A stretch of 64,000 nucleotides of DNA from an uncultured Lachnospiraceae bacterium (GTDB taxonomy: Bacteria; Bacillota; Clostridia; Lachnospirales; Lachnospiraceae). Under the pieces are notes generated by a model, which was given only the letters and a program-made list of their open reading frames with translations, did no database searches and was not told the DNA's origin. Positions within the stretch are counted from its first letter, which is position 1; each line of letters starts with the position of its first letter. This document shows, piece by piece, positions 48,524 to 57,081 of the stretch. The stretch covers positions 80,122-144,121 of the forward strand of contig CAMUYQ010000008.1 of NCBI GenBank assembly GCA_947165025.1, in the 5' to 3' direction. The translations under genes and the position numbers were made by a program.

Positions 48524-50914
48524 TTACACCGTCACCTTAGCCATCGTGTCGGCATATTTGCGGATGTTAGATGCATTTGCATATTTTCTGACCTTGTCAC
48601 CGCTCACTACCACAAGCGTGGGTGCCTGCATTACCCCGTATCTCTGTGCCAGTTCCGTATTCTCTTCGGCATCGATGAGAACATAACTCTCATCCTTGAG
48701 ATACTCTTTGGCGAGCTTGCAGTTCGGGCATGTCTTCGTGGTGAAAAGATACTTTACGTTTTCAACCGGTTCAACCTCAACCTTTGAATTGGAATCAGTA
48801 CCGGACATCTTGACTACCGCAGTCAACGGCCTCTTCATGCTGCTGTTTGCGATATCGTAAACAACTCTGTTCTTGTATTCCTGGCTCTTTCCATCGTTCC
48901 AGTTCTGAACCGGACGGTAGTAACCCGTGATCCTTGAATAGACCTCAGTCGTTGCTCCGCAATGAGGACATGTCTTGACCTCACCTGCAAGATATCCGTG
49001 CTCCCTGCATACCGAATATGTCGGGCTGAGCGTGTAGTACGGAAGCTTGTAGTTCTCTGCGATCTTGCGGACAAGCGCTGCAGCTGCCTTCCAGTCGGGA
49101 AGCTTCTCTCCGAGGAATGCATGGAAGACTGTTCCGCTCGTGTACAGAGTCTGAAGTTCATCCTGAATATCAAGAGCATCAAAAATATCCGGCGTATAAT
49201 CAACGGGAAGATGCGATGAGTTCGTGTAATACGGCGTATCTCCCGGATGTCCCGCCGTCTTGATGTTGGGCCAGCGCTTTCTGTCATGCTTTGCAAGACG
49301 GTAAGTCGTTGACTCTGCGGGAGTTGCCTCAAGATTGTAAAGATCTCCGTACATCTCCTGGTAATCCGACAGGCGCTCACGCATGTGATTGAGAACTTCC
49401 TTGGTGAACTCCTGTGTTCTCGTATCGGTCATGTCGGCGCGAAGCCAGTTGGCATTCAGTCCGACCTCGTTCATTCCGATAAGGCCGATCGTTGAGAAAT
49501 GATTATCGAAGCTGCCGAGATATCTCTTCGTGTACGGATACAGTCCTTCGTCAAGAAGTCTTGTGATGACACCGCGCTTGATCTTAAGAGATCTTGCTGA
49601 GATATCCATCATGCGGTTAAGTCTTCTGTAGAAGTCATCCTTGTCCGTTGCAAGATATGCGATCCTGGGCATATTGATCGTAACAACTCCGACTGACCCC
49701 GTCGACTCTCCCGAGCCAAAGAAGCCTCCCGTCTTCTTGCGAAGCTCGCGAAGGTCGAGACGGAGTCTGCAGCACATACTTCTGACGTCAGAAGGCTCCA
49801 TGTCGGAATTGATATAGTTCGAGAAATACGGTGTTCCGTATTTACTCGTCATTTCAAAGAGAAGTCTGTTGTTCTCCGTATCGGACCAGTCAAAATCACT
49901 TGTGATCGAGTATGTCGGGATCGGATACTGGAATCCGCGGCCGTTTGCATCACCTTCGATCATCGTCTCGATGAATGCCTTGTTGATCATATCCATCTCG
50001 GCCTTGCAGTCCTTGTACTTGAAATCCATCTCCTTGCCGCCCACAAGTGCGGGAAGCTCCGCAAGGTCAGCGGGAACCGTCCAGTCGAGCGTGATGTTCG
50101 AGAAAGGTGCCTGCGTTCCCCAGCGGCTGGGTGTGTTGACTCCGTATACGAATGACTCTATGCACTTCTTGACCTCCCTGTATGAAAGGTTGTCCGCCTT
50201 AACAAAGGGAGCAAGATATGTATCAAATGATGAGAAAGCCTGGGCTCCGGCCCATTCATTCTGCATGATGCCGAGGAAATTGACCATCTGGTTGCACAGA
50301 ACCGACAGATGTGATGCCGGTGCACTCGTGATCTTGCCGCTGATACCGCCGAGACCTTCCTGGATGAGCTGCTTTAATGACCATCCTGCGCAGTATCCCG
50401 TAAGCATCGACAGATCATGGATATGGATATCCGCATTCCTGTGAGCTTCTGCGATCTCCTCGTCATATATCTCGGAAAGCCAGTAATTGGCTGTTACCGC
50501 ACCTGAATTGGAGAGAATAAGACCTCCCACCGAATATGTGACCGTTGAGTTCTCCTTGACTCTCCAGTCCTCAACCTTAACGTAGCTGTTGACAACATCC
50601 TTGTAATCAAGGATCGTTGACTTCATGTTACGCATCTTCTCGCGCTGTTTACGATATAAGATGTATGCCTTGGCTACCTCCGTGTAACCTGCCTGCTCGA
50701 GCACTACCTCCACACTGTCCTGGATATCCTCGACCTGGATCCTGTTCTCCTTCATCTTCGACTGAAAATCAGCCGTTACGCGGAGAGAAAGAAGATCTAT
50801 CATATCGTTGGTGTACTGCTTCTCGCATGCATTAAACGCCTTCATTATCGCATCGTTGATCTTCGCGATATTGAAATCCGCTAATTCCCCGTCTCTTTTT
50901 ACTACGCTGAACAT
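48524..50914 (-). CDS. nrdD: Anaerobic (class III) ribonucleotide reductase with fused glutaredoxin-like domain
   Basis: NrdD makes deoxyribonucleotides without oxygen using a glycyl radical. The 796-residue protein has an N-terminal ATP-cone (1-95), the ten-stranded barrel with active-site Cys, a zinc site (C636/H639 and C649/C652) and the radical Gly664 in RITGYYRPVQ. After the normal end it carries an 80-residue thioredoxin-fold domain (about 717-796) with CPNC at 729-732 and the cis-Pro QAPTLVV, resembling NrdH/glutaredoxin. That points to dithiol rather than formate as reductant. The activase NrdG is not adjacent. Two NrdR boxes and a strong promoter precede it. Confidence 0.95.
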   Translation of the reverse strand: MFSVVKRDGELADFNIAKINDAIMKAFNACEKQYTNDMIDLLSLRVTADFQSKMKENRIQVEDIQDSVEVVLEQAGYTEVAKAYILYRKQREKMRNMKSTILDYKDVVNSYVKVEDWRVKENSTVTYSVGGLILSNSGAVTANYWLSEIYDEEIAEAHRNADIHIHDLSMLTGYCAGWSLKQLIQEGLGGISGKITSAPASHLSVLCNQMVNFLGIMQNEWAGAQAFSSFDTYLAPFVKADNLSYREVKKCIESFVYGVNTPSRWGTQAPFSNITLDWTVPADLAELPALVGGKEMDFKYKDCKAEMDMINKAFIETMIEGDANGRGFQYPIPTYSITSDFDWSDTENNRLLFEMTSKYGTPYFSNYINSDMEPSDVRSMCCRLRLDLRELRKKTGGFFGSGESTGSVGVVTINMPRIAYLATDKDDFYRRLNRMMDISARSLKIKRGVITRLLDEGLYPYTKRYLGSFDNHFSTIGLIGMNEVGLNANWLRADMTDTRTQEFTKEVLNHMRERLSDYQEMYGDLYNLEATPAESTTYRLAKHDRKRWPNIKTAGHPGDTPYYTNSSHLPVDYTPDIFDALDIQDELQTLYTSGTVFHAFLGEKLPDWKAAAALVRKIAENYKLPYYTLSPTYSVCREHGYLAGEVKTCPHCGATTEVYSRITGYYRPVQNWNDGKSQEYKNRVVYDIANSSMKRPLTAVVKMSGTDSNSKVEVEPVENVKYLFTTKTCPNCKLAKEYLKDESYVLIDAEENTELAQRYGVMQAPTLVVVSGDKVRKYANASNIRKYADTMAKVTV

Positions 50915-51028
50915 TCTCTGACTACTCCCTTCCTGATAAGCCCCTTATTAGACCCCTCTTTATTATGGTAAACGGACATTGACTCATTCCGTCCACTTAA
51001 GAAATGCATAAGATTACCTGCACTGTGA

Positions 51029-51057
51029 AGTATAGCATTGAGAAAAAAATCCGTCAA
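51029..51057 (-). promoter_or_regulatory. Promoter of nrdD
   Basis: TTGACG (51052-51057), a 17-nt spacer and TATACT (51029-51034) on the minus strand. A second possibility, TTGACA (51078-51083) with TATGTT (51056-51061), has a NrdR box in its spacer. Confidence 0.72.
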
Positions 51058-51064
51058 CATAAAA

Positions 51065-51112
51065 ATACAATATCTTATGTCAACTTTCGACGTGAACCAC
51101 TAGATGTTGTGC
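51065..51112 (-). promoter_or_regulatory. Tandem NrdR boxes upstream of nrdD
   Basis: Two 16-bp sites, 51065-51080 and 51097-51112, each match the NrdR consensus ACACWATATATWGTGT at about 12 of 16 positions. Their starts are 32 bp apart, the three-turn spacing typical of NrdR operators. NrdR is the nucleotide-sensing repressor of ribonucleotide reductase genes; its gene is not in the window. Confidence 0.75.
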
Positions 51113-51180
51113 CCCTAAAAATGGGGCTTAAGAAAAATTATTGTAAACCATGCACAAAAATAAGACGTGATTTTTATCTA

Positions 51181-52140
51181 CTACCTACTACTCAGAAAGA
51201 CATTTTCGCGTATTGCGACTTCATCATCGGGATATACGGCAAGATACTCGTCCATGTATTTTTTTGCGGACACAAAATCATAGAGTCTCTCGTACGCAAC
51301 AACTCGTGCAAACATCATGCCCTGCCTGCCTTCACCGTTTGAAAGCGACAGCCCTGCGTCTATCGTCTCAAGTGCTCCTTCGTTATCGCCCTTTTTGAGC
51401 CTGCAGTTCGCAAGCTGGTCGTATACCCTTCCGGCAGTCGAATTCTCGCGTATATAGTCCTCATAAAGCGTCATCGCATATCCGTCATCGCCGAGTGCTT
51501 CGTATGTTTTACCAAGATACAGTATCAGATCCTCCGTGGTGTCGGAAGATTTCTTGGCGTTTTCCAGATCGTTCCTGGCATCGGTGTATGATCCGAGATA
51601 ATACTCCAGAACCCCCTTGTTGTAATCCGACAGCTTGTTTCCCGCGGAAATGGCCTTCTCAAGGTATGCAGCCGCCTCACCATCGTATCCTTTTGCATGG
51701 AGTTCTTCATATATACCTACAAATCTGTTGTAGTTATCGGGGGCAAGAGCGACCGTTTTGTCAAAATCACTTATCGCACCTTCCTTGTTTCCCATTGCAA
51801 GCTCTATCTTGCCGCGCATGAAGTAAACGCCGTCATCCTTCGGATTGATGTCGGCTATGGCGTTCACGGTAGCAAGCGCACCCTCAAGATCGCCGGCTTT
51901 GAACTGGGCGACCGCAATGTAATCGGATATATCGTAATCCGCCTGCTCAACGATACCGTTTGAACAGGAAAGCGCACGGATCAGTGTATCTTCGGCCTCC
52001 TCGAACTTTCCCTCACCGAGCAGCTCGATACCCTGCGTCCTGAGTATCAGCTTATCGTTCGAAGTCTGCGCCGCGCTGCAGCCCGAAAGCAAAACTGCCG
52101 GTATTAACAATGCTGTCGCTAATGATTTTTTGTGTTTCAT
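51181..52140 (-). CDS. TPR-repeat lipoprotein
   Basis: A 319-residue exported lipoprotein. The signal peptide ends in LLSGC (lipidated Cys near 20). The rest is a series of about seven to eight TPR-like helical pairs, for example GDLEGALATVNAIADINPKDDGVYF and GDNEGALETIDAGLSL, which serve as protein-binding scaffolds. The start at 52140 follows GGGGGAG; a frame running to 52290 has no ribosome site and buries the signal peptide. It is divergent from the TraX-like gene, only 31 bp away. Binding partners are unknown. Confidence 0.85.
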   Translation of the reverse strand: MKHKKSLATALLIPAVLLSGCSAAQTSNDKLILRTQGIELLGEGKFEEAEDTLIRALSCSNGIVEQADYDISDYIAVAQFKAGDLEGALATVNAIADINPKDDGVYFMRGKIELAMGNKEGAISDFDKTVALAPDNYNRFVGIYEELHAKGYDGEAAAYLEKAISAGNKLSDYNKGVLEYYLGSYTDARNDLENAKKSSDTTEDLILYLGKTYEALGDDGYAMTLYEDYIRENSTAGRVYDQLANCRLKKGDNEGALETIDAGLSLSNGEGRQGMMFARVVAYERLYDFVSAKKYMDEYLAVYPDDEVAIRENVFLSSR

Positions 52141-52157
52141 AATCTCCCCCGATATGC

Positions 52158-52163
52158 TAAAAT
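52158..52163 (+). promoter_or_regulatory. Extended -10 directly before traX-like start
   Basis: TGC-TAAAAT ends 8 nt before the ATG at 52172 and no Shine-Dalgarno follows. It fits a leaderless transcript. Confidence 0.4.
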
Positions 52164-52171
52164 CATTTGAT

Positions 52172-52924
52172 ATGGATGCCAAGAACTCAGCCAATCCAAT
52201 TTCAAAAATACGTCTGTCATGCAATGCGCTCAAACTGATCGCATGTACGCTCATGATACTTGACCACGCAGTGTACGGGATCATCCACAACTACCTTGTT
52301 ATTCATGCCATGGACATGGCTCCCGAACTGTACACATCGCTGAACAAGTTGTACGAAACATGCCGCGGGGTCGGCCGCCTGGCTTTCCCAATCTTCTGTT
52401 TCTTCCTTGTGGAAGGCTTCCTTCGTACCCGGAACGTATATAAATACGCAGTACGTCTTGCTCTCTTTGCACTCATCTCCGAGATCCCGTTTGACCTCGG
52501 ACTGTACGGAGTGATGTTCAAATGGGATCATCAGAACATCATACTTACGTTCTTTATCGCTCTTTTGATGCTGATCACGATACGCTTTATCGAGAACAAC
52601 GTCCTCGGGCTGTCATCTTTTGTAGTGATCCTGTGCCATATATGTGCGATCGTCGCATTTGCGGATGTCGCATATCTGATGCACACGGACTATTCATGGA
52701 AATGCATGCTGCTCGTCGCAGTACTGTATTTTGCAAGGAGCGCCGGGCCTTTCAGGCTCATCGCCGGCGCCGCCGCAACGAGCTGGGAGAAATACGGTCC
52801 TATATCGTTCATTCTGCTGTATTTCTATGATCCCGACGTACGTCCGAAGCACAAATACGCTTTCTACGTATTCTATCCGCTCCATCTACTGATCATATAC
52901 GGCATCGCATATCTGATAATATAG
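52172..52924 (+). CDS. TraX-family membrane protein
   Basis: A 250-residue membrane protein with about seven hydrophobic segments. The conserved GRLAFPIFCFFLVEGF and the ALISEIPFDLGLYG loop identify the TraX family, named for the F-pilin acetyltransferase; chromosomal copies in Clostridia are probably membrane acyltransferases of unknown target. ATGs at 52130, 52154 and 52172 are in frame and none has a ribosome site; an extended -10 (TGC-TAAAAT, 52158-52163) ends 8 nt before 52172, which I prefer as a leaderless start. It converges with the DUF2974 gene. Confidence 0.82.
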   Translation: MDAKNSANPISKIRLSCNALKLIACTLMILDHAVYGIIHNYLVIHAMDMAPELYTSLNKLYETCRGVGRLAFPIFCFFLVEGFLRTRNVYKYAVRLALFALISEIPFDLGLYGVMFKWDHQNIILTFFIALLMLITIRFIENNVLGLSSFVVILCHICAIVAFADVAYLMHTDYSWKCMLLVAVLYFARSAGPFRLIAGAAATSWEKYGPISFILLYFYDPDVRPKHKYAFYVFYPLHLLIIYGIAYLII

Positions 52925-52927
52925 CCG

Positions 52928-54025
52928 TCAGAACGGAAGCGATTCCCTGATCTGGTCCTTAAAGCTTGCCACGAGAGCCGCAAGGACAGCTCTCATCTTC
53001 TTCCTGTCGTCATCTTCCATCTCTTCTATGTATGATCTGGCCTTTGAAGCTATCGCAGTCCAGTTCCCTTTAAAATCATTCAGGTCATTTACACCGGTTG
53101 CCGCGATAACGTCGTATATCCTGTTTACGAAAACCTTCATCTCTTCGGGATCGGCACGCTTTGCCCATGCGTTCACGGCTTCGTCCGATATGACGAACCT
53201 TCCCGATATATCATCCCTGTACACAAAATCATCATCCTCGATGACCCAGTTAAACGGATCATGCTGGAGGATCCCGAAGCTCTTTGCTTCAACGACCTTG
53301 TATTCCTCCTGCGACTGAAGGAGCATTCCTATTATCGATGAATGCGGTACGAACTTGCGGATCCTGTCCTTTATGGCGTCAAAATCAGCATCCTCAAGCG
53401 TCTCTTTCGTAAATCCCGGTCCGTCCTGTGAATAAATGTCCGTGATCCTGTCCCTTACATAATGCGAACATTTCATTGCGGAGTACACCGCAAGATTGCC
53501 TCCCTTGGAGTGTCCGCCGACAGAGAACTTCCCTCTTATCCTTTCCGCGGCATAATGAAGATAATCGACAGCCTTGACTTGTGACGGGATCGGCGTCATG
53601 AACGCCATGTTGAAATCTTCCTTCCATCCGATCAGTGTCTCATCGGTCCCGCGGAACACCACATGTACCGTCCCGTCGGGAAGATACGCTGTCACGGCCG
53701 AAAACTGCATCTCCCATTTGCTGCTGACAAGATTGATGTAGTGATTGAGCGATATGCCGGAAAACCTTTCGGAATTTGCCATCGCATCAAACAGTTCCGT
53801 GTTGTTCTTCCTGTATCTCTCATCGGCAAACAGCTCGTCCCTGTCTTCTCTTCGCGAAATTTCCGCGATCGTAACGCCTTCTTTATAAGTACCGACAGAC
53901 GGGACCATACCGTCGAGCTTGAAATATGAAAACTGCGACAGTATGAGCGCATCAACTTTATTGAAAGGCTTCTCTGAAAATGACTTACTGCCGTACTGCA
54001 GCGTGTAATCGATAATATTATTCAT
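52928..54025 (-). CDS. DUF2974 (Mbeg1-like) lipase-fold protein
   Basis: A 365-residue protein of the DUF2974 family, an alpha/beta hydrolase fold. It has VVFRGTDETLIGWKEDF near 130 (oxyanion region) and the nucleophile elbow GGHSKGGNLAVY near 172. There is no signal peptide. Family members are likely lipases or esterases; the substrate is not known. Its start overlaps the end of lgt by 8 nt, so the two are co-transcribed, which hints at a lipid-related role. Confidence 0.85.
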   Translation of the reverse strand: MNNIIDYTLQYGSKSFSEKPFNKVDALILSQFSYFKLDGMVPSVGTYKEGVTIAEISRREDRDELFADERYRKNNTELFDAMANSERFSGISLNHYINLVSSKWEMQFSAVTAYLPDGTVHVVFRGTDETLIGWKEDFNMAFMTPIPSQVKAVDYLHYAAERIRGKFSVGGHSKGGNLAVYSAMKCSHYVRDRITDIYSQDGPGFTKETLEDADFDAIKDRIRKFVPHSSIIGMLLQSQEEYKVVEAKSFGILQHDPFNWVIEDDDFVYRDDISGRFVISDEAVNAWAKRADPEEMKVFVNRIYDVIAATGVNDLNDFKGNWTAIASKARSYIEEMEDDDRKKMRAVLAALVASFKDQIRESLPF

Positions 54026-54776
54026 CCGTTATCCGGCCGTCTTTTCTGATCTTAACGAGCAGCAGGATACCTGCGGCAAACGTGAAGATCGCAATAAACT
54101 GGGACGTTGAGAGCACGGCCACTTCTCCTCTCTCATCGGCCCTGAAGAACTCGATCACAAACCTTCCCAGGCTGTACAGTATCAGATACAGAGCCGTAGC
54201 GATACCCGGTTTGTACTTTTTCAGATATACATACACTATGATCACGAACATGATAAGATCGCCCGCTGCCATCAGCGGCTGTGTCGGAATGAGTCTCACG
54301 TTCGGAGGTGCCATTGAGCCTTCAGGAAATACAAGCGAGAATGCCGAGTCTGTTTCCTTACCATAGCAGCATCCCGCCAGAAGACATCCCACACGGCCCA
54401 GTGCCTGATTGATCGGCACCGCTGCAGCAAAAATATCCAGATATTCCATGAACTTAAGCTTCTTGATCCTGCAGTAGACATATATCGTGGCAATACCCGA
54501 GAGTATCCCGCCGTATACTACAAAGCCTGCCGATCCTATGACTTCCATCGGATCGCTCAAGAGGGTTTTGAACTCGACTATCATATGAAGGAGCTTTCCT
54601 CCGACGAAACCGAATATAAGGACGAGCATCGCCATATTCGTAAAATCCGGCTCCGAAAGCTCATGGCGTTTTGCAAGCCATCCTCCAGAAAGCACTGCCG
54701 CAATGAATCCGAGCCCTATCATGAGCCCGTATCCGTGAACGGTAAAATGTCCTATTGTGAAAAGATCTATAGCCAT
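54018..54776 (-). CDS. lgt: Prolipoprotein diacylglyceryl transferase
   Basis: Lgt attaches a diacylglycerol to the lipobox Cys of prolipoproteins, the first step for the several lipoproteins in this window. The 252-residue protein has about seven TM segments, HGYGLMIGLGF at the N-terminus, VVYGGILSG near 90 and the divergent signature GRVGCLLAGCCYG near 128-140, a variant common in Clostridia in place of the usual GRIGNFINGE. The start follows AAGGATAA. The variant signature leaves some chance that this is a second, specialised Lgt-like protein. Confidence 0.87.
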   Translation of the reverse strand: MAIDLFTIGHFTVHGYGLMIGLGFIAAVLSGGWLAKRHELSEPDFTNMAMLVLIFGFVGGKLLHMIVEFKTLLSDPMEVIGSAGFVVYGGILSGIATIYVYCRIKKLKFMEYLDIFAAAVPINQALGRVGCLLAGCCYGKETDSAFSLVFPEGSMAPPNVRLIPTQPLMAAGDLIMFVIIVYVYLKKYKPGIATALYLILYSLGRFVIEFFRADERGEVAVLSTSQFIAIFTFAAGILLLVKIRKDGRITDE

Positions 54777-54797
54777 CAGTTTATCCTTTACATTTAT

Positions 54798-54825
54798 AAA
54801 AAGGCGCGAACCGATGGTCCGCGCC
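54798..54825 (-). terminator. Intrinsic terminator of the DUF3048 gene
   Basis: GGCGCG (54803-54808) pairs with CGCGCC (54820-54825), extended by ACC/GGT, and is followed on the minus strand by TTTTTA. It lies 16 nt beyond the stop at 54841. Confidence 0.82.
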
Positions 54826-54840
54826 CTGTATCATCATCTG

Positions 54841-55956
54841 TTATTCAACCGTAAGTCCGCCCCACTTATCATCGGGGATGATAGCGACGTATGTCTTACC
54901 CGTGTTAAGCACGACCTCGTTACCGTCCTTGTCGTAATAACGCGTAGGTGTTACCTCATCTTCCTTGGACCATGTGATGGGTATCGCCTTACCCTGTGTG
55001 ATGAACCATCCGTCACGCTGGAAGTCGATGGCATGGAACATCATGTATCCGTTATCATCAAACTTGACGTATCTTGCATTCTGAAGAAGCACGTTCGTGA
55101 ATCCGAGCTGCTCGTCGTTGTTGCCGGGATCCGTATGCTTCATTCCATACTCGCTGTACATATAACGCTGAGTTGCGGGATCGTATTCAAGCTTTGATCC
55201 GTTGTGCTTGAAAGGAAGCTCAACTCTTGTGCAGTCCTTTACGGAAGGTGCTCCGGACAGATCGTTGATCTCGCTGTCGCTTGATACGAACTTGTAGTGA
55301 GGGCCGCCGTTGTAGTACTCGTTGTATGTTCTTGAAACGTTGCTCTTGCTCTCGAAGTTCTTGTCCATATCTCCGGGACAGATATACTCGGTAAACTCTC
55401 TCGACTTACCGTTGTCCACTCTTGAGAATGTTCCCGAGAAGTTATCAACGTAAGGCTTGGCGAGATAATCATCGATATAGAAAGGACCACCGTCATGGCA
55501 GACGATCGCATTCCATTCGGGTGCGATGATAAGGTTTGTCGGACGTGTGCTTCGGATACTTCCGAGCTGGTCGATGCTCTCATAGTCCTTAACGAGGACC
55601 ATAAGTCTCGTGATACCGTCGTTTGCAAGTGAATTGGTCATCTCATAAACAACGTCCGCTCTTGATACACCGTAGTGCGGAAGAGCTGTCTTCTCATTAT
55701 CAACCATAGCCGCGATGGGTCTCTGGTCTTTAAGATCTTCGCTTATCCATTCATTGGTAAGCTCACTTCTGTACATTCCTTCATGTGAACCGTCATCAGC
55801 AGGTGCTTCATCCTCAATGCTGATCGCAGGTGTGTCGTTAACGACCTGGATCTGAGGTGCGGCTGCTGCCGGCTTTACTTCTTCTTCCTCTTTGGAACAT
55901 CCTGCAAGCGATGCAACCATGCAAAGCGAGAGAAGAAGAACCAGTCTCTTTTTCAT
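54841..55956 (-). CDS. DUF3048 (YerB-like) lipoprotein
   Basis: A 371-residue exported lipoprotein: the signal peptide ends SLAGC (Cys near 19). The mature part has the DUF3048 signature regions RPIAAMVDNEKTALPHYGVSRADVVYE and a C-terminal DUF3048_C part (RYVKFDDNGYMMFHAI, GKTYVAIIP). B. subtilis YerB is the model; the function remains unknown, with a cell-envelope role likely. The start at 55956 has GGAGG 9 nt upstream. It is a single-gene unit with its own promoter and terminator. Confidence 0.9.
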   Translation of the reverse strand: MKKRLVLLLSLCMVASLAGCSKEEEEVKPAAAAPQIQVVNDTPAISIEDEAPADDGSHEGMYRSELTNEWISEDLKDQRPIAAMVDNEKTALPHYGVSRADVVYEMTNSLANDGITRLMVLVKDYESIDQLGSIRSTRPTNLIIAPEWNAIVCHDGGPFYIDDYLAKPYVDNFSGTFSRVDNGKSREFTEYICPGDMDKNFESKSNVSRTYNEYYNGGPHYKFVSSDSEINDLSGAPSVKDCTRVELPFKHNGSKLEYDPATQRYMYSEYGMKHTDPGNNDEQLGFTNVLLQNARYVKFDDNGYMMFHAIDFQRDGWFITQGKAIPITWSKEDEVTPTRYYDKDGNEVVLNTGKTYVAIIPDDKWGGLTVE

Positions 55957-56033
55957 TTCAAAAATCCTCCTAAAACTCAATAACACAAGATCTGCCGTGC
56001 AATCTTACACATTATATCACTGATCCTCGAAAG

Positions 56034-56062
56034 ATTATACCACAACATAATGTAGATGTCAT
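56034..56062 (-). promoter_or_regulatory. Promoter of the DUF3048 gene
   Basis: ATGACA (56057-56062), 17 nt, and an extended TGG-TATAAT (56034-56039) on the minus strand, about 78 bp before the start. Confidence 0.75.
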
Positions 56063-56112
56063 CGTAAAACTACACAATATTTTATCACAAAATGATTTTA
56101 TTGTGAATAATC

Positions 56113-57081
56113 TTACAAATCCAGTTCCTTAGTAAATCTGACGGCACCCATGCCGTTGAGGTGCGACGTATCGGCAAAGTATTTACCGTCGTAAACCTTA
56201 ATATCCGTCTCATACTCTATGTCATCGATGACGCGCGACAGATCCTTGATGTAGTTCCTGTATGCGCCGTAATAATGCTCATTCAGGCCTTCGAATGTCG
56301 CAGTATTGACGGCAGGCTGTATGATCTTTACGTGTATCTTATTCTCTTCACAAAGCTTAAGGAGCTTGTGCATATAGAGAGTGATCAGCTTTGCATCGCC
56401 TGTTATCTCCATATCCGTGTACGATGTCTCGTATGATTCGTCAAAGCATTCCTCAAGGTCTCCGAACGTTCCGTATCCGTGCGACGTCTGAAGATCTTTG
56501 TATGCATTTACATTTCCGTCATATCGCCCGGTAAAACGTGCCGCGTTTATCGCCGGAAGGTATTTGTTCGGAAGGCCGCATCTTGCCGATATTTCATCGG
56601 ATACAAAACCGCTCCTGTATACCGAATCCGCGCCGCAGCTCTTCGCGTTATCATATAGTTCGCACAGCTTTGAAACAGGGATCGCCTTAAAATATACGGT
56701 CCTTGTCGTATAGTTGTCGATATGCCAGTAATGAAACGGTGCGAACATGATGACCGCAGTCTTCGGTGCTTCATGATCCTTAAGGTACTCATCAAACATG
56801 TAGTACATCTCTATCGAAGTCGCGCCGCCGACAGCAAGATTGACAACATCCGCATCGCAAAGTTCGGGCATGATCGAGCTCATCGCACCCGAGTCCCCGA
56901 GTATCACGGTGTCAAAGTTTTCTCCGATGCACTCCTTTCCGTTTGCGACACGGCGGGAATACTCCCATGCCGGGTACTCTTCATCCATGAAGCCAAAAGG
57001 GCACAGCAAAGTAAAGGCGACAAGAAGGATCGCCGGGAGTGCAGCCAGTATGCATTTTGCAAGAAACTTCAGTGTTTTCAT
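56113..57081 (-). CDS. SGNH-type protein partner of the MBOAT acyltransferase
   Basis: A 322-residue protein with one N-terminal TM segment (about 7-28) and an outside SGNH-like domain: VILGDSGAM near 60-67 with the nucleophile Ser, and FADTSHLNGMG near the C-terminus with the Asp/His pair. This is the layout of AlgJ/AlgX/DltD-like proteins, which complete polysaccharide or teichoic acid acylation started by an MBOAT protein. Its ATG overlaps the MBOAT stop by 1 nt (TAATG), so they are coupled. The acceptor polymer is unknown. Confidence 0.83.
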   Translation of the reverse strand: MKTLKFLAKCILAALPAILLVAFTLLCPFGFMDEEYPAWEYSRRVANGKECIGENFDTVILGDSGAMSSIMPELCDADVVNLAVGGATSIEMYYMFDEYLKDHEAPKTAVIMFAPFHYWHIDNYTTRTVYFKAIPVSKLCELYDNAKSCGADSVYRSGFVSDEISARCGLPNKYLPAINAARFTGRYDGNVNAYKDLQTSHGYGTFGDLEECFDESYETSYTDMEITGDAKLITLYMHKLLKLCEENKIHVKIIQPAVNTATFEGLNEHYYGAYRNYIKDLSRVIDDIEYETDIKVYDGKYFADTSHLNGMGAVRFTKELDL

